This document shows positions 16,481 through 24,300 of a stretch of 33,783 nucleotides of DNA, in pieces. How positions within the stretch are numbered: position 1 is the first letter of the stretch; every line of letters starts with the position of its first letter. Source of the DNA: a virus; IMG/VR virus record IMGVR_UViG_3300042402_002313, positions 1 to 33,783 of that record, one strand, 5' to 3'. Position numbers and translations under genes: made by a program. The notes beneath the pieces are model-generated. The model did not search any database and was not told where the DNA came from. It saw nothing but the letters and a program-made list of their open reading frames with translations.

Positions 16481-18910
16481 ATGTCATTAAAAATTATTAA
16501 ACGAGGTGGTGAGGTTGTCTCATTTAATCCACAAAAGATTTACAACAGAGTAAAACGAGCTTCAAAAGGTTTGAATGTTAATTCAGACGAAATCTTTATT
16601 AAAGTTATTACTTCAGTACCAACTGAAGGTGAAGTAACCACAAAAGAACTTGACAAGTTGGTTAATGAGATTGCAGCATCTTACACAGGTAGTCATCACG
16701 ACTATTCAAGATTGGCGGCATCGGTTGCAATTTCTTCATACCATAAAGAAACAAATGATAGTTTTTCACAGACTATGATGCAACTTTATGAGGATGGGAT
16801 TATCAATGAAAAACTTATTGAGACCATTAAAGAATACGGTGAAGATACTATCGATGCTGTAATCAATCACGAAAATGATTACAACTTTGATTATTTCGCT
16901 TGGAGATCATTACAAGAAATGTATCTATTGAAACGACCAAATGGTAGGGTAATTGAAAGACCACAACATATGTACATGAGAGTTGCATTGTGGGTTACTT
17001 CAAACATGGCAGATGCGTTTGAATATTACAGATCTTTATCAGAACAATTGATCTCAAAAGCAACACCAATTATGATCAATTCGGGAACTAAAGTTCCTCA
17101 ATTGGCGTCTTGTGTACTTCATTATAATGATGCGGATTCAAGAAAAGGTTTGTTAGATACTTTAACAGATATTTCTACATTCTCATCAGATGCCGCTGGT
17201 ATTGGACTATCTATGTCTAACATTCGTAGTAAAGAAAGTAGAATTTCTAGTTCAGGTGGATATGCCGGTGGTTTATTAAAATATCTTAAGATTGTAAACG
17301 AATCACTTAGGTTCTTTAATCAACAAGGTCGTAGACCAGGTTCTGCGGCTGTCTATCTTGAGCCTTGGCATAAAGATATTTTTGATCTTTTAGATATTAA
17401 AAAGAACACAGGAGCTGAAGAGTTGAGAGCTCGTGACTTATTTACCGCACTTTGGATTCCTGATAACTTCATGAGAGCGGTAAAAGAAAATACTGATTGG
17501 TATTTGTTCTGTCCTAATGATATTAAGAAGGCTGGTTTAAAACCATTACAAGAATGTTATGGTGATGAATATGAAACTGTGTTTAATACGGCTGTTCAGT
17601 TAGGTTTAGGTAAGAAAGTTAAAGCTCAAGACATTTGGAGTAAGATCGTAGAGTCTCAAGTGGAGACAGGAGTTCCATACCTTTGTTCAAAAGACAATGC
17701 CAATCGTAAAACTAATCATCAAAATATTGGTGTTATTAAACAATCAAATCTTTGTAATGAAATTTATCAATATACTGACGAGGAAACGACGGCAATTTGT
17801 ACACTCTCATCTATGGTGTTGAAAAACTTTATTAAATCAGGTAAGTTTGATTTTGAACTTTTATTTAATGAGGTTAGAAAAGTTGTAAGATCACTTAATA
17901 AAGTTGTGGATATCAATAACTACTCAACAGAAAAAGGTAGAAAAGGTGGGTTAGAACAAAGAGCAATTGCTATTGGAACTCAAGGTTTGGCTGATGTATT
18001 CTATTTGATGGATTATATTTTTACATCTGAAGATGCTAAAAAATTAAATAGAGATATCTTCGAAACTATCTATTATGCGGCGATTTACGAAAGTAATCAG
18101 TTATGTATGAATGGTAAGTACAAACCTTACGATTTCTTTGAAGGATCGCCAATGTCTCAAGGGAGATTCCAATTTGATATGTGGAATGTAGACGAAACAA
18201 AACTTTCAGGAATGTGGGATTGGAACAAATTGAAAGAAAATGTTAAATCTCATGGTGTTTGTAATTCATTGTTCACGGCTCAAATGCCTGTAGCATCTTC
18301 GGCAAAAATCACAGGTTCATATGAAATGACAGAACCAGCACACTCAGCAATCTTTAACAGACGAGTTGTTGGTGGTGAAATTATGATTGTTAACAAATAT
18401 CTAATCAATGATTTTGAAAAGATTGGTATTTGGTCTGAAGACTTAAAAAATGAAATTATATTTAATGAAGGGTCAATTCAAAATATTAACTTCAATAATC
18501 ATTTAGACCCTGAAGATAAAAATTACAATAAGAAAGTTAAACGAATTGAACACTTAATTCCTAAGTATAAAACAATTTGGGAGATCTCACAAAAACAACT
18601 TATTGATATGGCAGCAGATAGAGCACCATTTATTGATCAATCACAATCAATGAATATCTATATGTCTAACCCTACATTATCAAAGATAACTTCATCACAC
18701 TTCCATTCTTGGGAGAGCGGTCTAAAAACACTTTGTTATTATGTTAGAACTAAAGCTATCTCAACAGGGGCAAAACACTTAGCAATGGACATCTCCAAAA
18801 GAGAAAAACCAAAAACTACACCAGAACCCCCTAAAGTAGATTATTCACATTTAAATCTACCGTCAAGACCTGATAATTCTGATTTTGAATGTTTTGGTTG
18901 TTCATCCTAA
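16481..18910 (+). CDS. nrdA: Ribonucleotide reductase class I large subunit (NrdA)
   Basis: The catalytic alpha subunit, 809 residues. An N-terminal ATP-cone (residues ~3-90, starting IIKRGGEVVSFNPQKIYNRV) gives allosteric control. The ten-stranded barrel has the redox pair Cys211 (QLASCVLHYN) and Cys440 (AICTLSSMV). The active-site triad is Asn423, Cys425 and Glu427 (SNLCNEI). The tyrosine radical-transfer pair is Tyr753-Tyr754 (LCYYVRTK). The C-terminal tail ends ECFGCSS, with Cys804 and Cys807 for re-reduction by thioredoxin or glutaredoxin. All key residues are present, so the enzyme should be active. The order nrdB-nrdA is the reverse of T4. No inteins or introns interrupt it. It is the last gene of the replication/nucleotide run and is followed by a terminator. 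Confidence 0.96.
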   Translation: MSLKIIKRGGEVVSFNPQKIYNRVKRASKGLNVNSDEIFIKVITSVPTEGEVTTKELDKLVNEIAASYTGSHHDYSRLAASVAISSYHKETNDSFSQTMMQLYEDGIINEKLIETIKEYGEDTIDAVINHENDYNFDYFAWRSLQEMYLLKRPNGRVIERPQHMYMRVALWVTSNMADAFEYYRSLSEQLISKATPIMINSGTKVPQLASCVLHYNDADSRKGLLDTLTDISTFSSDAAGIGLSMSNIRSKESRISSSGGYAGGLLKYLKIVNESLRFFNQQGRRPGSAAVYLEPWHKDIFDLLDIKKNTGAEELRARDLFTALWIPDNFMRAVKENTDWYLFCPNDIKKAGLKPLQECYGDEYETVFNTAVQLGLGKKVKAQDIWSKIVESQVETGVPYLCSKDNANRKTNHQNIGVIKQSNLCNEIYQYTDEETTAICTLSSMVLKNFIKSGKFDFELLFNEVRKVVRSLNKVVDINNYSTEKGRKGGLEQRAIAIGTQGLADVFYLMDYIFTSEDAKKLNRDIFETIYYAAIYESNQLCMNGKYKPYDFFEGSPMSQGRFQFDMWNVDETKLSGMWDWNKLKENVKSHGVCNSLFTAQMPVASSAKITGSYEMTEPAHSAIFNRRVVGGEIMIVNKYLINDFEKIGIWSEDLKNEIIFNEGSIQNINFNNHLDPEDKNYNKKVKRIEHLIPKYKTIWEISQKQLIDMAADRAPFIDQSQSMNIYMSNPTLSKITSSHFHSWESGLKTLCYYVRTKAISTGAKHLAMDISKREKPKTTPEPPKVDYSHLNLPSRPDNSDFECFGCSS

Positions 18911-18932
18911 AAACGATTAAGTTTAATAAATT

Positions 18933-18963
18933 AAAAATCACGGCTATGTCGTGATTTTTTTTT
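18933..18963 (+). terminator. Rho-independent terminator after nrdA
   Basis: The stem AAAAATCACGGC (18933-18944) pairs with GTCGTGATTTTT (18948-18959) with one G-T wobble and a 3-base loop. Nine T's (18955-18963) follow the GC-containing stem. It separates the replication/nucleotide unit from the baseplate genes. Confidence 0.9.
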
Positions 18964-18998
18964 ACTTAAAAAAAACCTAACTTATATTTATATGTGAT

Positions 18999-19457
18999 AT
19001 GGCAAATGGTATAACTTATGGTATTTCGTTCCCTTTCGTGGATTCATTCACTGGTAGATATTTGGATGTTACTAATTCTACTGAGGGTGAAATTAGATCT
19101 AATCTAGTTCATTTATTATTAACTAGAAAAGGTAGTAGATATTTTTTACCCGATTTTGGTACTAGATTATATGAATTTATCTTCGAACCATTAGATGGAC
19201 CGACGTTTTCTGATATTGAGTCAGAAATAAGAGACACAGTAAGGACTTACATGCCTAATTTACAGATAACTAATATTACCGTTGAACCAGGTTCTGCCGG
19301 TTTAGAAGATAAAGGTTATACTGTAAACCAAGATGGTGAAAGAGAATTTAGAGTTACTAACATTTCTAATTTAGAACATACGGCAAGAATCAAAATTGAT
19401 TACAGAATAACAGATTCGGCTTTTGAATCACAAGATTTTGTGATATTAAATATTTAA
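18999..19457 (+). CDS. 25: gp25-like baseplate wedge protein
   Basis: A 152-residue protein of the GPW/gp25 family, the wedge component that joins the inner baseplate to the first sheath ring in contractile tails and type VI secretion. The hallmark stretch is at residues 31-64: EIRSNLVHLLLTRKGSRYF, then LPDFGTRLYEFIFEP. The second conserved helix and strand are EIRDTVRTYMPNLQITNITVEP (76-97). An extra segment at ~98-126 makes it a little longer than T4 gp25 (132). It starts 35 bases after the nrdA terminator, so a promoter is expected in 18964-18998. That stretch holds TATATTTATAT close to the ATG. It is followed after 6 bases by the gp6-like gene, the standard gp25-gp6 pairing. Confidence 0.93.
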   Translation: MANGITYGISFPFVDSFTGRYLDVTNSTEGEIRSNLVHLLLTRKGSRYFLPDFGTRLYEFIFEPLDGPTFSDIESEIRDTVRTYMPNLQITNITVEPGSAGLEDKGYTVNQDGEREFRVTNISNLEHTARIKIDYRITDSAFESQDFVILNI

Positions 19458-19463
19458 TAATAT

Positions 19464-21305
19464 ATGGCAGAGAAAAAAATATCCTATACGGTTAGGGATT
19501 TCCAAGGAGTAAGAACAGAGCTTATAAATTTTACGAGGACTTACTATCCTGATTTAGTCCAAAATTTTAACGATGCTGGTATTTTCTCAGTCATGTTAGA
19601 TTTGAATGCCGCAGTAACTGACAATTTAAATTATCAAATAGATAGAAGTATTCAAGAAACTGTTTTACAGTTTGCTCAACAAAAAAATTCAGTTTACAAC
19701 ATTGCAAGAACTTATGGTTTAAAAATACCAGGACAAAGACCTTCGGTTGCGTTAGTAGATTTTTCAATCACAGTCCCTGCGTTTGGAGATAGAGAAGATT
19801 TAAGATATTGTGGAATTTTGAGAAGGGGATCGCAAGTAAATGGGGCAGGACAACCTTTTGAAACAGTTTATGATATTGATTTTGCTTCACCAATAAATGC
19901 TGAAGGGTCACCTAATAGAGTTAAAATTCCTAATTTTGACCCAAGTGGTAAGTTAATTAACTACACCATAGTAAAACGTGAAGTAGTAGTTAACGGAATC
20001 ACAAAAGTATTCAAAAGAGTAATTACCCCAAATGATGTAAAACCATATTTTGAATTATTTTTACCTGAAAAAAACATTTTAGGTATCTCAAGTGTATTAT
20101 TAAAATCTGGTACACAATATTCTACCATACCAAACCCACAAGACTTTTTAACTTTAGGACCCGAAAGATGGTTTGAAGTTGATGCATTAGTACAAGATAG
20201 AGTATTTGTGGAGGACCCAACTAAAGTATCTGACCAACCTGGTATTAAAGTAGGTAGATATATTACAACATCCAATAAATTTATTTCTGAATATACACCT
20301 GAAGGATTTTGTAAAATGACATTTGGTGGTGGTAATATTTCGGCTGAAGAACAATTAAGAGAATTTGCTCGTGATGGTAAAGGATTTGATTTGAGTAGAT
20401 ATACCAATAATTATTCTTTGGGCGCCGCTTTAACATCAAACACAACTTTATTTGTACAATACAGGATTGGTGGTGGACTTTCTAGTAATGTTGGTCTAAA
20501 CACTATAAATCAGATAGGTACAGTATCATTTGCGGTCAATGGACCTTCAGAGTCTGTAAACAGAAGTGTAATAAATAGTTTACAGTGTAATAACGTAACG
20601 GCCGCAATTGGAGGATCAAACATACCAACAACTGAAGATGTTAGAAATTTGGTATCATTTAATTTTGCTGCACAAAACAGAGCTGTAACGGTTAACGATT
20701 ATAATTCTTTAATCAGAACAATGCCTTCTCAATTTGGGGCACCTGCAAAAGTTGCAATAACCGAGGAAAATAATAAAATAAGAATAAAAATGTTATCTTA
20801 TGATACAAGTGGTAGTCTTACTAATGTTGTATCTAACACCTTAAAACAAAATGTTGCAAATTATTTATCAAACTATAGAATGATAAATGATTATATTTCA
20901 ATCGAAGCTGCAGAAACTATAGATCTTTCAGTCACTGTTGACGTTGTGTTGGATAATAGTCAAAACCAAGGTGCGATTATTTCTAAAACTATACAAATAG
21001 TTTCTGAGTTCTTTAACCCACTTGTTAGGGAGTTAGGTCAAAATGTTAATATATCTGAATTAAGAAGGTTAATACAATCCGAGAATGGAATTGTTAGTCT
21101 TTCTGACATTTCGTTCTTTAATCAAGTTGGAGGTCAGTATTCATCGGCACAAACATCAATGCCATATTCAAACCCATTAACAAGACAAATCCAACCAACT
21201 GCGGATACTATCTTTGCAACCCCAACACAAATCTATCAAATTAGATATCCAAATAAGGATATAAATGTTAGAGTTCTCAACCTTAAATCGGTTAACTTTT
21301 CATAG
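19464..21305 (+). CDS. 6: gp6-like baseplate wedge protein (baseplate J family)
   Basis: A 613-residue protein matching the gp6/baseplate-J family, which forms the ring-like core of the wedges. The N-terminus is typical: SYTVRDFQGVRTELINFTRT, then a D-A-G-x-x-x-x-x-L-x-x-x-x-x-D-x-L-x-Y helix (residues 37-57) and QKNSVYNIARTYGLKIPG (73-90). The mid-protein signature NRAVTVNDYNSLIRTMPSQFG (about 405-425) is the usual 'n-R-A-V-T-x-x-D-Y' hinge into the C-terminal domain. The length is close to T4 gp6 (660). It forms the conserved gp25-gp6 pair with the upstream gene. The following gap (21306-21380) is 75 bases, contains no terminator that I can see, and holds a CTATTTAT motif. Confidence 0.9.
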   Translation: MAEKKISYTVRDFQGVRTELINFTRTYYPDLVQNFNDAGIFSVMLDLNAAVTDNLNYQIDRSIQETVLQFAQQKNSVYNIARTYGLKIPGQRPSVALVDFSITVPAFGDREDLRYCGILRRGSQVNGAGQPFETVYDIDFASPINAEGSPNRVKIPNFDPSGKLINYTIVKREVVVNGITKVFKRVITPNDVKPYFELFLPEKNILGISSVLLKSGTQYSTIPNPQDFLTLGPERWFEVDALVQDRVFVEDPTKVSDQPGIKVGRYITTSNKFISEYTPEGFCKMTFGGGNISAEEQLREFARDGKGFDLSRYTNNYSLGAALTSNTTLFVQYRIGGGLSSNVGLNTINQIGTVSFAVNGPSESVNRSVINSLQCNNVTAAIGGSNIPTTEDVRNLVSFNFAAQNRAVTVNDYNSLIRTMPSQFGAPAKVAITEENNKIRIKMLSYDTSGSLTNVVSNTLKQNVANYLSNYRMINDYISIEAAETIDLSVTVDVVLDNSQNQGAIISKTIQIVSEFFNPLVRELGQNVNISELRRLIQSENGIVSLSDISFFNQVGGQYSSAQTSMPYSNPLTRQIQPTADTIFATPTQIYQIRYPNKDINVRVLNLKSVNFS

Positions 21306-21355
21306 CGATTTATTTTTATAAAAACAAGTTTATCTTTTCTAAAATAGGAAATAAA

Positions 21356-21363
21356 CTATTTAT
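21356..21363 (+). promoter_or_regulatory. CTATTTAT motif upstream of the 1779-residue gene
   Basis: CTATTTAT lies 17 bases before the ATG at 21381. It is identical to the motifs at 14086 and 30485. A related box, CGATTTATTTTTATA, lies earlier in the same gap (21305-21319). Possible phage promoter element; not demonstrated. Confidence 0.35.
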
Positions 21364-21380
21364 GAAAAAACGAATTTTTA

Positions 21381-24300
21381 ATGCCCAAATCATATAGAAT
21401 TAGGACCGAAGTTGGTGTTGATAAGTATATCAACGTAAACCTCGAACAAGACTGGGAATCTTTAGAGATACTTTCTTTGAAGATTTTAGCCGATGACTTA
21501 TACACACGTTTCTGCGCCGATTATGGTGTTGTTGTTGGTAGAGTTTTTGTAAATAATGGTTTTGGTTTACCAAAGGCAAAAGTATCGGTATTTATTCCGT
21601 TAGAAGACGCTGACGAATTAGATCCGGTAATATCAGAACTATACCCATATAAAACAATTACAGATACTAACGAAGCTGGATATAGATATAATTTATTACC
21701 TAAGTTACCATCATATAATGGTCACCAATCTACAGGATCATTTCCTAATGTTGGTGACGTTTTAATGGATGAGTCGTATATTGAGGTTTATGACAAGTAC
21801 TACAGATATACGGTTACCACAAATGAAAGTGGTGACTTTATGATTTTTGGTGTACCAATTGGAAATCAAACAATTGTCATGGACGTTGACTTATCTGATA
21901 TTGGATGTTTTTCATTATCACCACAAGATTTAATACAACAAGGGTTGGCAACAGAAACTCAAGTTAACGGATCGACTTTTAAGACATCAACTAATTTAAG
22001 AGAATTACCTCAAATTAAAAATTTGGTATTTGATGTAGATGTTAGACCTTTTTGGGGCGATGCTGAACTATGTCAAGTTGGAATAACAAGAGTTGATTTT
22101 GACTTAACTAAACAAGCAAATATCAACATACAACCTACCTCAATTTTTATGGGGTCTATTATTTCAACAACGGATGATGATGCGCTCAAAGTTAGTTGTA
22201 AACCAAAAAATAACACCGGAAACCTTTGCGAATTAGTTGCGGGACCTGGTATTATACAGGCAATAAGACACACTATAAATTCAGATGCGAATGGACTCCC
22301 TATTTTAGAAAGATATGAAGTTGAGGAGGAAGGTAAAATTATAGATCCTGACGGAGTTTTCTTGTTAAACTTACCTATGAATTTAGATTATGTTTTTACT
22401 AATGAATTTGGGGAACAAGTTTTATCAGATGACCCATCAAAAGGGATACCAACAAAAGGTAAATATCGTTTTAGATTTAGATGGCAAAATGAACAAGGGT
22501 TACAAAATAGTTTCATGAGAGCGGATTACTTAGTACCAAACATTAAAGAGTACGGATGGTCTAACTCATCAAATGACCCATTGGACCCAAGTTTAGTTGG
22601 GGTATATACTTACCCGCAGATACCTGTAGGATCAGTTTCAGGAACTCCTGTAACATTTTTAATAAATGAAGGACTTTCACAGGCGGTTACAACAAATATT
22701 GAATCATATCAGATCTATATTAACAACCAACTTTATTTAGGGTCAATAAATTCAATATTTATTAACGCAGGAGACGTATTACGAATCGTTGCAACACCAT
22801 TGGATCCTACACAAGCCCAAATAATAAAATTCACACAGATTCCTCAACAATTATTCGACCTTTATAGGTCCTACGCCTTTAGTACTGATTGGGATGATTA
22901 CGCAAATCAACAAGAAGCTTTAGATTGCGAAGACACATTTTACGAATTTAAGTATAATAAGGTCTATACAACCGCAATGTTTTTGGATAGATATAAAAAA
23001 GGGTTGGGTAGAGCCAAACACTTAGGTATCAAAGAAATTGATAATAGAACTTGTAAATCTACAGTTAACACTTTCCCTGTTAATGATATTATAAGAAATT
23101 TTGATTTTATTTACTTTGTGTTCAACCTCCTACTAAATGTTTTGGCGTTTCCTATAATGTCGTTAATTTTTGTGATACACATTGTTGCGGCAATATGGGA
23201 ACTTATTAGAAAAATAATAAACGCAATAAAAAATATTTTTAATATTGATACCCCAGACATACCTGGTTTCCCAAGAATAGGATTACCTATGATTGCGTAT
23301 CCTGATTGTACAAGTTGTGAATGTGATTGTGGAATCAATGAAGATAATAACGATAGTCAAGAGTTACAAGCGGTAAACGATTATAATAATGGTTCTAATG
23401 ATTTACCTTATACAGCAACTTTAACTACTGTTAATACTTTATTAGCACCTGTAAATAGTGCGAATCTTTATGATATAACTCACCCAAATTTACTAAGATT
23501 AGCGGATGGTAGCGAACCATATGATTGTGGTGTTGGATTTGGGGGAAACTATGAATCATTTGAAACACTTTTAGACAACAACGATGTATCAATAGATGTT
23601 GTTGTTCAGGCAAGTTTAGATTTGAAAAGAACTATTTCAGGTTATGATGTGATTTCATCAACAAACCCAAATAAATTATTTAGTAACGAATTTTATTTAT
23701 TACATGCACCACAACCTTTTTTATGGTCGGCAGAAAAAAAGGGGGCGGCTCCTGATAATAGATATTTTGCGTTTCCATTAACCGATACCTATCCTCAAAA
23801 ATTAAATGAATTTAACACAAGGGATAAGTACTTTACCGGTAAAAATAAAATTACTACATGGGTTAACCCTTCTTTGAATACGGTGCCTGCAAATTCAACA
23901 TTTAACGATGAAGTACTTGTTGTTTTAATGAATTCTGGATCAATAAGTCGTTTAGGTATTGGTAATATATGTACATTCCAAAATCCACAATATACTGATA
24001 GTGGATCTACTAATAGAATGGTAAATCTTACAGGGTTAACACAAAATCAATTTAATAATAATGCGGTAACAGGAACAACCTTAACAGGACAAACCTCAAT
24101 TATTGTTAATTATGCATCACCATCAGACCCAACAGGGCAAACAAATTTACAAAAAAATATATTGGTCAATATACCGCAAGTTTCACAATTACCAGTTCAA
24201 GGAAACAGTAACGTTGAACAGAGTTATTTAAAGTATGCGACTGATGTTGAATATTACCAACTAATAACAGGTATGACAGTGTCGGATTTTGAAGTGGCAT

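Noticed and set aside
19961-20407. Antisense 148-residue frame inside the gp6-like gene
   Set aside because: gp6 is strongly supported on the + strand; the antisense frame shows no recognisable motif and no promoter or start signal.
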